A stretch of DNA of 37,056 nt from Planctomycetaceae bacterium (GTDB taxonomy: Bacteria; Planctomycetota; Planctomycetia; Pirellulales; Pirellulaceae), in the NCBI GenBank assembly GCA_021298315.1, contig JAJTFC010000022.1:1-37056 (forward strand), read 5' to 3'. Positions 1 through 8,688 of this stretch are shown here, piece by piece (the first letter of the stretch is position 1; each line of letters begins with the position of its first letter). The notes beneath the pieces were generated by a model. The model was not told where the DNA came from. It worked only from the letters and a program-made list of their open reading frames with translations, and made no database searches. The translations under genes were made by a program, and so were the position numbers.

Positions 1-70
1 GTCGGTTCTACGGAACCGCCCATCCCTTGAGTCGTTTGTAGCCTGAAAGACAAGCGGCGATGTTAGGAAG

Positions 71-1039
71 TCAGCGTCTTGGGTTCTTTGGTATCTGATT
101 TCCCAGTTCGGATGCTAGCGCCGCGAGCTGAGCAGGGGCTTTGGCCATCAACTGTTCGTCGCTGGACTCTTCCAAACCTAAGATCCTTTGGAGCAGTTTT
201 ATCTCGCCAAGTAGCTTGCCCAAATCAATCCCCTCTTTAAGACCCTCTTGTAGGCCTTCTTTACGACCTTGCTCTAGTCCTTGCTCTAGTCCTTGCTCTA
301 GACCTTGTTCCAGGCCCTGCTTAAGGGAGGATTTGATCATCCATCGCTGATCCCTGAGTTGCTTTTCACGAGCATCGTACATTTCTTTGTCCTTGTGGAT
401 CCTTGCTATTCGGTCGATCGTGGCGGTCGCTTGGATAAAGGCAGGCTCTGGAAAGAGCCTCAGGAGTGTCTCGGAATCGTACTGGTGAGCATAGAGCAAC
501 CAAAAAATCCACCGATCCTGGTCGCTCGCAGTGGCTAAGTCACTTTCGATGAAATTATACCATCCAAGCTCCAGAGTGTGAATTTCAACAGTGTTTCGTA
601 ACGTCCGGCCCGATTCCAGATCCGTTAAGCGAAACGCATGATGGACTTTAGATCCGTCCGGCCAAATCTTACCTTCAATCACGCATATCGTGAAAACCGG
701 CTTGAGCCGATCGTATTCGTATCCTGAACGAAGCTGATCAGCGTACAGATCGCAAGCGTAATAGACCAGCCTTTGCATCAAATCGGCAACCACCGAGACC
801 TGCATCTCGATGTTATAGATCCAGCCCCGAGAGTCGGTAGCTCGAATGTCCAGGATCGACAGTTTGTCTTCTAGAAATTCCTTGTAATTGTAAGGGTTTT
901 CGATTTGGACATCGGTGATGGGAAACGGGAGTTCCAGAATCGAATTGATCAAACTCATGAGTGCGAGTTTGTTTTCCGGAGAGCCGAACGTCAACAAGAA
1001 TGCAAAATCATTGGTAGGTCGGATTCCAATTGGCACCAT
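71..1039 (-). CDS. Rpn/PD-(D/E)XK family putative transposase-nuclease
   Basis: This 322-aa protein belongs to the Rpn (recombination-promoting nuclease) / PDDEXK_2 family, DNA endonucleases thought to act in RecA-independent recombination. Seen: the opening IGIRPTNDFAFLLTFGSPEN is the family N-terminus, and the core holds LDIRATD followed by NIEMQV, which fits the D...ExQ form of the PD-(D/E)XK active site. The C-terminal third is a charged stretch with the tetrapeptide EQGL repeated, then EGL/EG variants, typical of these proteins and probably a coiled coil. The reading frame extends nine bases upstream to a TTG; I chose the ATG at 1039 because it gives the usual family start. It stands alone with no inverted repeats or transposase partner nearby. 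Members of this family are often present in many copies per genome and vary in their tails. The family call is secure; whether it is active is not known. Confidence 0.85.
   Translation of the reverse strand: MVPIGIRPTNDFAFLLTFGSPENKLALMSLINSILELPFPITDVQIENPYNYKEFLEDKLSILDIRATDSRGWIYNIEMQVSVVADLMQRLVYYACDLYADQLRSGYEYDRLKPVFTICVIEGKIWPDGSKVHHAFRLTDLESGRTLRNTVEIHTLELGWYNFIESDLATASDQDRWIFWLLYAHQYDSETLLRLFPEPAFIQATATIDRIARIHKDKEMYDAREKQLRDQRWMIKSSLKQGLEQGLEQGLEQGLEQGRKEGLQEGLKEGIDLGKLLGEIKLLQRILGLEESSDEQLMAKAPAQLAALASELGNQIPKNPRR
267..314 (-). repeat. 12-bp in-frame tandem repeat inside the Rpn gene
   Basis: Four consecutive 12-bp units start at 267, 279, 291 and 303. The first two are identical (ccttgctctagt on the plus strand), the third differs by one base and the fourth by more. 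Each unit encodes one EQGL-type tetrapeptide of the Rpn tail. Because 12 is a multiple of three, gain or loss of a unit keeps the frame. This looks like slippage-driven length variation of a coiled-coil tail, not a CRISPR or regulatory array. Confidence 0.8.
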
Positions 1040-1315
1040 GAGCAACAATCCCTCGCATCAAAAGCCCATCCAGGAACGCTTGTGGTGTGTGAGGGATCGA
1101 TTCTACCGAGATGGTGTATTAAATACTCGATTTTGGTAAAGAAATTTCTCCTTCGTGATGGCTAGTCGATCTTTAGCGTGAGATATTCATCTTGAGTCGT
1201 TCCAACAAAACCAATTAACCGCGGAGCGTACCATCAAGCGCATATGGCTATTTGTGTGCTTGACTAGTGCCTTCTAATCGAGATGCGAATGAACAAGATT
1301 ATTCGCTAAAAAAAC

Positions 1316-2620
1316 CTATGGCAGATCGATAAAAAGGACGTGCGATGGATTTCCTACCGGCAAATAGTTACCCGTAAAGTGCAATCGTCCCATCCCTCGA
1401 TCGACTCGAAAAACCGCTACGTGATCGGCTCGCTGATTGCAGCAGAGCAAAAACTCACCCGTCGGATCAAAAGTGAAACTCCGTGGATAGTTCCCTCGAG
1501 TCCATTCCTCGGTCTCGTAACGGAGCCTACCGTCTTGCCCAACCGAAAAAATCGCAACACTATCATGCAGTCGGTTCCCGGCATAAACATAGCGTCCATC
1601 CGGGGAGACCAAAATCTCTGAACAAAAATTGCTCCCCGCATACCCTGCAGGCAACGTGGAGATGGTCTGTTTTTCACTCAAGCGACCGGCCTGAGAATCC
1701 CAATCATAGACGACCACCGTCGAACCCTCTTCCTGGATCGAATACATCCACTTTCCACCGGGATGGAAATGAAAGTGCCGTGGCCCATCCCCTGGCGGCA
1801 ATGCCACAAAAGGCTCCTTAGCCGGATTTAGTTTGCCAGTGCTAAGATCTAGTTTCCATACGAAAATCTTGTCCAATCCCAAATCGACGTGCAGCACAAA
1901 GCTACCCGTCGGGTCGGTGCTGATTTGGTGAGCGTGGGTTCGATCGTGGCCACTGAAAGCGAAACTTCCGGTCGCTGCGTGTACTGCTCGCGTAGGACCG
2001 ATCTCTCCGGAATCTATTTTTACATCGGTAGCCGCCCCAAGCGTCCCGTCTTGAAGGATTGGTAAAACGGCAATCGAGCCGCCAAAGTAGTTGGCAACCA
2101 ACAAATACTTTTGACTCGGATGCACAACGATGTAAGTTGGACCAGCCCCCCCAGAATCAACAGTATTTAAGTGCTTGAGTGAACCGGTCTTGCGATCGAT
2201 CGCATACGAACTCACTGTACCGTGCTTTTGCTTACCATCGTCGGCTCCAACGGTCGGATCGATCCGATCGGTCTCATTGGCGCTGTAAAGGATCGTTTGA
2301 TTCGAGTTGGTAGCAAGGCAACTCGGGCTCGTTCCCAAAAGAAACTCTCCCCGCTGGCTAGCTTGTCCAGTCTTGCGATCCAATTCAAAAACATGGATCC
2401 CGCGACCGTTTCCAGGAGGCAAATCGACCTGCGTCGGAAGCGTATCCTTTAGAGGGGAACTGAAGGTCCCTACGTAAGCCAGAAGAGGTCCTTGGGGCTC
2501 GGTAGCATTTTGTGCAAGTGCCAGGACAGGGAATGCCAACAAGCAACTCGCTGCAAGCAGCAGATGATGCAGGCGGATGCTCTCGAAGGCGACTCTTTGA
2601 CTCAATAAAAATCTCAACAC
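1316..2620 (-). CDS. Secreted lactonase family protein (YbhE/Pgl-like beta-propeller)
   Basis: 434 aa with a GTG start and an export signal at residues about 17-36 (HLLLAASCLLAFPVLALAQ). The mature part has the motifs of the seven-bladed 6-phosphogluconolactonase (YbhE) family: LLAYVGTF near the start, GIHVFELDRKTG, YIVVHPSQKYLLVANYFGGS, GDGPRHFHFHPGGKWMYS, and a C-terminal NPSHVLF. Family members hydrolyse 6-phosphogluconolactone or cyclise carboxymuconates, but many exported planctomycete members have no known substrate, and an exported protein is unlikely to serve the pentose phosphate pathway. It lies 61 bp behind the PSCyt1/DUF1553 gene on the same strand and may be co-transcribed with it. 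I am confident of the fold and family, not of the reaction. Confidence 0.85.
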   Translation of the reverse strand: MLRFLLSQRVAFESIRLHHLLLAASCLLAFPVLALAQNATEPQGPLLAYVGTFSSPLKDTLPTQVDLPPGNGRGIHVFELDRKTGQASQRGEFLLGTSPSCLATNSNQTILYSANETDRIDPTVGADDGKQKHGTVSSYAIDRKTGSLKHLNTVDSGGAGPTYIVVHPSQKYLLVANYFGGSIAVLPILQDGTLGAATDVKIDSGEIGPTRAVHAATGSFAFSGHDRTHAHQISTDPTGSFVLHVDLGLDKIFVWKLDLSTGKLNPAKEPFVALPPGDGPRHFHFHPGGKWMYSIQEEGSTVVVYDWDSQAGRLSEKQTISTLPAGYAGSNFCSEILVSPDGRYVYAGNRLHDSVAIFSVGQDGRLRYETEEWTRGNYPRSFTFDPTGEFLLCCNQRADHVAVFRVDRGMGRLHFTGNYLPVGNPSHVLFIDLP

Positions 2621-2681
2621 AGTTCGGTCCGTTCTCTGGATAATACTTGGTTCAATGCACGTCGCCCGTGTCGGGCATGGA

Positions 2682-5600
2682 TTAAAAACGAAAGATCGCT
2701 TCCTTGTTGTTCATGAGCATATGCGCAAGCGACCGGTAAGCATCCTTGGGGCTGGCAAAATCTTGTGAATGCACAAAACGGCCCATCAGTTCCATCTCCA
2801 TGCTCGTAGGCTCCCTGGAAAAGGCCTCTATCCACATCCTGCGTATCCGCGACTCATCGCTGGCTTGATCGACCAAAATTCGATCGGCCCATCGATCAGC
2901 CAACTGATGCACCAAAGGATCATTCAGCAAGATCAATGACTGCGCAGGGACATTCGACACATTCCTACGCCCCATACTGCTAAAGGGATTAGGCGTATCG
3001 AAAGTTAACATCATCGGATTGAGAAAATTCCTCCGAACCTCCAAATACAAACTCCGCTTGCCTGCACCATCCAAAGGCCCATTGCGCCCAGGGCGTCCCC
3101 GCCCCTCGAGAAACTCTGTCAAGTGTACCGGAATACTCGGAATCTCCGCAGAGGTCGAGCGATGATCCAACTGCCCACTGATGGCAAGCAACGTGTCGCG
3201 AATCGACTCGGACTCAAGCCGCCTGACCCTCGCATGCGAAAGCCATACATTATCGGGATCCTTATCGCGAGCTAGTTGGCTTGGCCTGGAATCCTGACGA
3301 TAGACGCTCGACAAACATATCGACCGAATCATCGTCTTGATAGACCACCCACTTTCGACCAACTCCTCGGCCAAAGCATCGAGCAACTCCGGATGCGTGG
3401 GCCTAATTCCTAAAACCCCAAAGTCATCGGTCGTCGGTACGATGCCCCTACCTAGCAAATGATGCCACAAACGATTAACCGCTACCCTAGCGACCAGCGG
3501 ATTGCTCGGATCGATCCATTGCTGTGCCAATGCCAATCGACCACTACCAATCCCATGAAACTCATTTTGTTTTCCGCCCAAGGCCGTCAAGTTTCGTCGC
3601 GGAACCTCTGCACCGGGCTTAAGATGATTCCCACGAATCAACAACGTATCATTAATACCATCGGCATCTCTCATCGCTAAAGCTAAAGGGGAATGCCAAG
3701 TCACTTTCTTGGCAAACTCAGCATCGATTTTTTTAACCTCCAATGCCGTTGAAGAGAGACCTCCAAGTGCCTGACCGATCCGATCACTGAGAGAAGAGAA
3801 CAGTTGAGGGCCAAGCTCTCTTGAATGATCCAGCAACCCTTGCGTCCACAAGGCAACTTGGGCAGCCTCAATTGCACTTAGCTCACGCGTTGGATCTTTG
3901 AGACAAGCCAGTGCAAGCTCTCGGCTGTGATTCCATACTTGAAGAGCAGTGGCTTGATCCATCTGCGGCATCGGAGCAACCGCAGGTGCTGGACCTTCGA
4001 TGATTTGCACCAGAGCAAACGGCTTATCTTGAATCGGAGAAAGCTCCAAATGGATTGTCTTGCCCCGATACCGATCCAGCGACTGGGTCACCCACCGATA
4101 CTCGCTATCTGGCCCAGCATTTTCAAAGATGGTTTCGCCATGCAACGGGCCCGCAATCAAACGGTGCGAATCGACGCTTGCGAAGGCTCGAAAGGAACCA
4201 CGAACCAAATAGGAAACCTTTCCGGTCTTGACCGTAAACTTACGCGTCGGAAGTATCTTGCCCGCTTCGTTGACTTGATTCTGTCGATTTTGCCGATTCA
4301 CTCCATGCGAAGTCTGAGTCATGGGATTCCAAAAAGGATCTCGGCGGGCTTCAGATATCGCATTGACTTTCCAAACAGGGGTATCCGAAGCGGTCTCCGC
4401 ACAGCACGATCCAGCCACGCAAGGCCCCGAGCCATAGACGACACCATCGGATTGCCATAGCGCCAGATCTGGATCCCGAGCATCGAAAATTACGCTCGGA
4501 TCTTTGGCGCTCAAGAGCGATCGAGCAAATCGCTGTTGCAAAGCGATCTGTTGGGCCGTCTGTGTGACTGCACTTAGAACCCCGTCATTGCCTGCTGCTT
4601 GCGATTGCTCAAGTGCAACCGTGCTTTGAATCAAGTCATCGGTAAACTTCCTTGCTTGGCTAGCAAGTCTCTTTAAATCAACATCTCTTTGTTGTGAGAT
4701 ACTGCGGTGCTGTAGATCGGTTTCAAAACGAATGAGCCTGTAGTCGCTACTTTTCAGATATCCATACAACGCATAGTAATCATCCTGTGCGATCGCATCG
4801 AACTTGTGATCGTGACAGCGTGCGCAAGCGACAGTCACGCCAAGAAAAGTTTTACTCAGCACATCGACCATGTTATCGAAGCGATCCGTCTCGTCCTTGC
4901 GGGTGTCGACCGGTGAATGCACCCAGTCCCCCAAATGCCAAAAACCGGTCCCCAAGACCGATTCGTTCCAACCGAGCATCGGATGGACTCTCGGATTCGA
5001 TAGCAAGTCTCCAGCAAGATGTTCGACAAGAAATTGATCGTACGGAAGATCTTCGTTGAGGGCTCGAACAACGTAATCCCGATAAGGCTCTGCCGAGGGA
5101 ATGTCCTCATCGAACTCATGGCCTCGCGATTGAGCAAATCGCACCAAATCAAGCCAATGCCTTGCCCATCGCACCCCAAAACCAGGATTTGCAAGTAGCG
5201 AATCTACCAATTTAGCGTACCACTGCGGATCCTCCGAATCAACAGACTGCTGAAGCTCTTCAGGCGTCGGAGGGATGCCTATTAAGTCCAAATAGACCCG
5301 ACGTACCAACATCGACCGCGACGCTTGACCGCTAGGCGTAAGCCCTTGATCATGAAGTTTTTGCAATACCAAACTATCAGCGAGTTCCTCTGACCAAGGA
5401 TCCGAGGCGAGCGCAGGAACCGCCACTTTGGCTCTAGGACTCCAGACCCAATGCGACTCTCGCCTAGCTTCCAAGTCAAACGCTTCCTGGGGCTTCTTGA
5501 ATTCCGGCAAAGGTTCATCGGGCCAATAAGCCCCCCTTGCGATCCACTCTTTGATGGTCTCAACTTGGTCCTTGGGCAATGGCCCATCGGGCGGCATCTC

Positions 5601-5900
5601 ATACCCCTTATAGGATATGGCTTGGTAGATCAAACTCGCGTCGACATCTCCTGCAATGAGCGCAGGACCGGAATCGCCACCCTTTTGTATAAGCTCGATG
5701 TGATCGAGTCGCAAGCTACCTTTGGACTCACCAGCTTGTCCACTGTGACATGTCCAGCAGTGCTGGGCAAAAATCGGGCGAACCTTCTTCTCAAAAAACT
5801 CCTGATTGTCTTCCTGGGACCGAATCCACTGTGAACCAGGAAACACCAAGCAGATTACCGACAGGAATAAAAAAACCGGCGATGATCTTCGCTGCAGCAT
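2682..5900 (-). CDS. PSCyt1-DUF1549-DUF1553 planctomycete cytochrome-type protein
   Basis: 1072 aa with a signal peptide at about residues 1-28. A PSCyt1 domain (about 35-125) carries a haem c motif C48-WT-C51-H52 and a downstream EMPPDG that can supply the methionine ligand. A DUF1549/PSCyt2 domain (about 165-375) contains WARHWLDLVRFAQS and a second CxxCH, C359-AR-C362-H363, in CARCHDHKFDAI. A variable middle (about 400-790) follows, then DUF1553/PSD1 (about 810-1065) with NPLVARVAVNRLWHHLLGRG and VPAQSLILLNDP. The family is greatly expanded in planctomycetes; roles in extracellular polysaccharide or sulfated-glycan breakdown have been suggested but the reaction is unknown. Such genes often sit next to a DUF1501 gene; here the follower is a lactonase-like gene instead. 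A TATAAT box and a G7/C7 hairpin lie just upstream. Confidence 0.93.
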   Translation of the reverse strand: MLQRRSSPVFLFLSVICLVFPGSQWIRSQEDNQEFFEKKVRPIFAQHCWTCHSGQAGESKGSLRLDHIELIQKGGDSGPALIAGDVDASLIYQAISYKGYEMPPDGPLPKDQVETIKEWIARGAYWPDEPLPEFKKPQEAFDLEARRESHWVWSPRAKVAVPALASDPWSEELADSLVLQKLHDQGLTPSGQASRSMLVRRVYLDLIGIPPTPEELQQSVDSEDPQWYAKLVDSLLANPGFGVRWARHWLDLVRFAQSRGHEFDEDIPSAEPYRDYVVRALNEDLPYDQFLVEHLAGDLLSNPRVHPMLGWNESVLGTGFWHLGDWVHSPVDTRKDETDRFDNMVDVLSKTFLGVTVACARCHDHKFDAIAQDDYYALYGYLKSSDYRLIRFETDLQHRSISQQRDVDLKRLASQARKFTDDLIQSTVALEQSQAAGNDGVLSAVTQTAQQIALQQRFARSLLSAKDPSVIFDARDPDLALWQSDGVVYGSGPCVAGSCCAETASDTPVWKVNAISEARRDPFWNPMTQTSHGVNRQNRQNQVNEAGKILPTRKFTVKTGKVSYLVRGSFRAFASVDSHRLIAGPLHGETIFENAGPDSEYRWVTQSLDRYRGKTIHLELSPIQDKPFALVQIIEGPAPAVAPMPQMDQATALQVWNHSRELALACLKDPTRELSAIEAAQVALWTQGLLDHSRELGPQLFSSLSDRIGQALGGLSSTALEVKKIDAEFAKKVTWHSPLALAMRDADGINDTLLIRGNHLKPGAEVPRRNLTALGGKQNEFHGIGSGRLALAQQWIDPSNPLVARVAVNRLWHHLLGRGIVPTTDDFGVLGIRPTHPELLDALAEELVESGWSIKTMIRSICLSSVYRQDSRPSQLARDKDPDNVWLSHARVRRLESESIRDTLLAISGQLDHRSTSAEIPSIPVHLTEFLEGRGRPGRNGPLDGAGKRSLYLEVRRNFLNPMMLTFDTPNPFSSMGRRNVSNVPAQSLILLNDPLVHQLADRWADRILVDQASDESRIRRMWIEAFSREPTSMEMELMGRFVHSQDFASPKDAYRSLAHMLMNNKEAIFRF

Positions 5901-5928
5901 GGTTTTGATGTCGCAAGGGAGGCAAGGA

Positions 5929-5955
5929 GGGGGGGCGAACTACCCCCCCATTATA
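5929..5955 (-). promoter_or_regulatory. TATAAT box running into a G7/C7 leader hairpin
   Basis: Read on the minus strand, a perfect TATAAT (plus-strand 5955-5950) is followed at once by seven G (5949-5943), the loop TAGTTCG, and seven C (5935-5929), about 28 nt before the DUF1553 gene start at 5900. I see no convincing -35 box at 16-18 bp. If TATAAT is the -10 element, the transcript would begin within or close to the G tract and carry a strong hairpin at its 5' end. The sequence is directly visible; the promoter role is inferred. Confidence 0.45.
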
Positions 5956-5995
5956 CCATCGCCTAAGAATACCCGCGAAAGCCTTGCGACAATTA

Positions 5996-6547
5996 TCAAC
6001 TACCAGAGACTTGCGCATCGGTCGCAAGCAAATCCGCCGAAATGTGGGCATCCACCACGCGATGGGCAGCATCGGCCCGAACCGGACGCGTCGTAAGGGG
6101 CGTGCTGCGTATCACGAGCGTGACCAATGTGCCTTCCTGCACTTTTTCCCCTTTTTGGTTGATCAACTGGCGATACCAAGAGACTTGACCGTGCCTTCGT
6201 CCATGGGCCTTGAGGCTCACGACTTCCGTAAGGGCAAATACCGTGTCCCCCGGGAAAATAGGCTTGCAAAAATTCCAATTCTGAACGTCGATCAAGGCGG
6301 CAGTTCGAACCAGCGGTGAGGTAGAACTAAGCCCCGCAAGGATCGACATTCCCAGCATGCCATGGGCAACGGTTTGTCCGAAAGGTCCTCGGCTGGCGAA
6401 TTCTTCATCGAGGTGCAAGGGGTCATGGTCGCCGGTCAGATGCGCGAACTGCTGAATATCCGATTGCAGAATCGTACGAGTCTGACTTTGCCAACGATCC
6501 CCGACATGCAATTCCTCAAAACTCAGCCCACTCGCGTTGGTGATCAT
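5996..6547 (-). CDS. MaoC-like hot-dog dehydratase
   Basis: 183 aa, a single hot-dog domain of the MaoC/R-specific enoyl-CoA hydratase family, which hydrates trans-2-enoyl-CoA. The signature is clear: FAHLTGDHDPLHLDEEF gives the hydratase Asp/His pair, and FGQTVAHGMLGMSILAGL follows as in PhaJ-type enzymes. PIFPGDTVFALTEVVSLK is the conserved C-terminal strand region. An in-frame TTG at 6568 would add seven residues; the ATG at 6547 is preceded closely by AAAGG, so the start is uncertain. The gene lies between prs (118 bp upstream) and the PSCyt1 gene (95 bp downstream) on the same strand; neither suggests a pathway. Some stand-alone MaoC proteins in bacteria act on unknown acyl-CoAs, so the substrate is open. 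Confidence 0.88.
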   Translation of the reverse strand: MITNASGLSFEELHVGDRWQSQTRTILQSDIQQFAHLTGDHDPLHLDEEFASRGPFGQTVAHGMLGMSILAGLSSTSPLVRTAALIDVQNWNFCKPIFPGDTVFALTEVVSLKAHGRRHGQVSWYRQLINQKGEKVQEGTLVTLVIRSTPLTTRPVRADAAHRVVDAHISADLLATDAQVSGS

Positions 6548-6665
6548 TGCCTTTGAGCTTTCAATCAACTTCGATTCACTGTGACTTACACTGCGAAAGA
6601 TTGTGGTGCAGTTTTAATCGCAATGCAAGTCCCAACAAGCCGATTCGATTCCAAGCTTACGACAC

Positions 6666-7628
6666 CTAGTGAATCGATCCGCCCGCACCGAACATCGACG
6701 AGATCGACTGATTCGAGTGGATTCGTCGAATCGCTTCGGCTAGAAGCGGTGCGACCGAGAGAACGAAAATGTTATCGAGTTTCTTTTCCGCAGGTAAAGG
6801 AATCGTATTTGTAATTACCAAACTCTTGACCGGCGCCTCCTTGATCAATGGAATCGCCCGACCGCACAAAACCCCGTGAGTTGCCGCCAAGTGGATTTCT
6901 TTGGCACCGGCTTCGTGCACCAGTTTTGCCGCACCGCAAATCGATCCACCCGTGCTGATCATGTCATCGAACATCAAGCAGATTTTGCCCTCGACAGGTC
7001 CACCGATGATATTCCTCTGCTTGGTCTGCAACGGGTTGTCGCGGACTTTATCGATAATCGCAAGTTTACCACCGATGCGTTTGGAATGTCCGAAAGCACG
7101 CTTGATGCTCCCTTCGTCGGGACTGACAACAACGATATCTTCGGGATCGAGGTTTTGGTTTTGGAAGTAACGAGTCAAAGCCGGTGCGGCGTACAGGTGA
7201 TCGACGGGCACGTCGAAAAAGCCTTGAATCTGCGGTGCGTGCAAGTCCATGGCCAAAACGCGATCGGCCCCTGCGCGGGTAATGAGATTGGCAACCAACT
7301 TGGCCGTAATGGGTGTGCGGCCTTCGTCCTTGCGATCCTGACGCGCATAACCGTAATAAGGAATCACGGCAGTGATCCTTGCGGCGCTTGCCCGCTTGCA
7401 AGAATCAATCATGATCAAGAGTTCCATCAGGTTGTCATTCACGGGTGGGCAAGTCGGCTGCACCAGATACACATCGCGACCTCGCACGTCTTCTTCGATT
7501 TTGCAAAAGTTCTCTCCATCGGGAAACTTGCCCAGTTGGATCGCCCCTGTCTTAAGGTGCAGGAAATCACAGATCTCCTTGGCCAACTGCGGATTGGCTC
7601 TCCCGCTGAAAATCTTTAGCTCTCGCAT
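6666..7628 (-). CDS. prs: Ribose-phosphate pyrophosphokinase (PRPP synthetase)
   Basis: 320 aa, a normal length for Prs, which makes PRPP from ribose 5-phosphate and ATP for nucleotide, His and Trp synthesis. Seen: KIFSGRANPQLAKEI at the start, FPDGE, YYGYARQDRK (ATP site), MDLHAPQIQGFFDVPVDHL (metal and ATP contacts), and the PRPP loop FDDMISTGGSI at about 220-230. Compared with E. coli Prs, the flexible-loop DKRR is DKVR, keeping the two essential charged residues, and the loop Asp224 is Ser225; I recall archaeal enzymes also having Ser there. The last segment ends in an unusual SISSMFGAGGSIH. Its start lies 13 bp inside the GlmU-like gene, so the two are probably translationally coupled; a glmU-prs order is also known from Bacillus (gcaD-prs). 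Confidence 0.96.
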   Translation of the reverse strand: MRELKIFSGRANPQLAKEICDFLHLKTGAIQLGKFPDGENFCKIEEDVRGRDVYLVQPTCPPVNDNLMELLIMIDSCKRASAARITAVIPYYGYARQDRKDEGRTPITAKLVANLITRAGADRVLAMDLHAPQIQGFFDVPVDHLYAAPALTRYFQNQNLDPEDIVVVSPDEGSIKRAFGHSKRIGGKLAIIDKVRDNPLQTKQRNIIGGPVEGKICLMFDDMISTGGSICGAAKLVHEAGAKEIHLAATHGVLCGRAIPLIKEAPVKSLVITNTIPLPAEKKLDNIFVLSVAPLLAEAIRRIHSNQSISSMFGAGGSIH

Positions 7629-8470
7629 CGGTATCCCATCTCCTTCATCATGTCCTCAACCCTGGCAAGCTCATCGATCGTGTTGATACTCAAGGCCTCA
7701 CATGGCTTGAGGGCCGTCAGGGCATCGACCTTATACCCATTTTGCAACAGCAACGCAGGGCAGTCTGTCAAATAATACTCACCTTGGGCATTGTTATTGC
7801 TAAGTCGCTCTAGGGCCCACAGAAGCCCACTTTGCTTGAATACATAAGTGCTCATGTTAACCTCGCGGATCAACTTCTCATCCTCCGTGGCATCCTTCTG
7901 CTCGACAATCCTCTGGAATTGACCCGCATTGTTACGGATGATTCGCCCGAGTCCATAAGGATCATCCTTCAGCAGTGTGCCTAGCAAGCAATCGAATTGG
8001 CCTCTTCGGTAAGCTTCGAGCAACTCGGAAAGGGATGTCGACTGAACCAAAGGGGAATCTCCCGCCACGACCAAAACAGGCCAATCCATGCGGTCTGGCT
8101 GTTCCGATAAACCCGCAGCGCACATCTGCACGGCATGGCCGGTACCAAGTTGCTGTTCCTGCAAGACAAACTCGACGTTCGACCTAGAGGCAAGCTCGCG
8201 TCGAACATCTTCATGACGATAACCAACAACCACCATGATCCTATCGACACCCGTACGGTCCAAGGCGTCTAGAACCCAATGGATCATGGGTCGGCCCAAG
8301 ACAGGGAAGAGAACTTTGGGCAACTCGCTTTTCATCCGTGTTCCCTTGCCGGCGGCCATCACGATGGCCGTCGCGCCCGATCCTCTTGAACCGTTTTTCG
8401 AAGCCGGTTCGCAAGATCCAGACGGCTCACTGATCATTTTCGATAATTGAGGATTTCCCGAAGTGGTCAT
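7616..8470 (-). CDS. GlmU-like sugar nucleotidyltransferase lacking the acetyltransferase domain
   Basis: 284 aa. Residues about 34-280 match the N-terminal uridylyltransferase half of GlmU: MAAGKGTRMKSELPKVLFPV (nucleotide loop), EQQLGTGHAV, AGDSPLV (metal Asp), DPYGLGRIIRN, RIVEQKDA, NNNAQGEYYLTD, and SINTIDELARVE. The left-handed beta-helix acetyltransferase half (GlmU is about 450 aa) is absent; the frame ends cleanly with a stop that overlaps prs. There is an extra N-terminal tail of about 32 residues rich in Ser and Gly. Most likely it makes UDP-GlcNAc from GlcNAc-1-P, with acetylation of GlcN-1-P done elsewhere. It could instead be a related nucleotidyltransferase, though the NNNAQGEYYLTD block is very GlmU-like. 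Confidence 0.88.
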   Translation of the reverse strand: MTTSGNPQLSKMISEPSGSCEPASKNGSRGSGATAIVMAAGKGTRMKSELPKVLFPVLGRPMIHWVLDALDRTGVDRIMVVVGYRHEDVRRELASRSNVEFVLQEQQLGTGHAVQMCAAGLSEQPDRMDWPVLVVAGDSPLVQSTSLSELLEAYRRGQFDCLLGTLLKDDPYGLGRIIRNNAGQFQRIVEQKDATEDEKLIREVNMSTYVFKQSGLLWALERLSNNNAQGEYYLTDCPALLLQNGYKVDALTALKPCEALSINTIDELARVEDMMKEMGYRCES

Positions 8471-8688
8471 GGTTTGAAGATTTGTTGGTTGACGTTAGAA
8501 CATGCGGCCAAAGAGGCAGGATTGCCCGCCCTGAACGTTCGATTAGTTACAAGCCTCTCTCCGGGGATGGATATCTTGCCATAAGCACCCCAAGTCGAAC
8601 AGGTCCAAGATTGACGAAAAAACCGGCTTAGACTATCGTTTCCCCTACTTTTCCAGTCACCATCCTCTAGAAATCTCAAGGATCCAAC
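8471..8688. other. Divergent intergenic region
   Basis: 218 bp separate the minus-strand GlmU-like gene from the plus-strand 58-aa gene, so promoters for both operons should lie here. I see no clear paired -35/-10 boxes, no operator-like palindrome and no convincing open frame. An AAGGA at 8678-8682 is the ribosome binding site of the downstream small gene. Confidence 0.5.

Noticed and set aside
267..326. Short tandem repeats as a possible CRISPR array
   Set aside because: Units are 12 bp without spacers and encode a tetrapeptide repeat in a protein.
71..1039. The Rpn gene as evidence of a larger mobile element
   Set aside because: No terminal inverted repeats, integrase, IS transposase or target duplication was seen around it; neighbours are ordinary genes.
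6876..7619. A 247-codon plus-strand frame
   Set aside because: It is antisense to prs, whose motifs are unmistakable; it has no coding features of its own.
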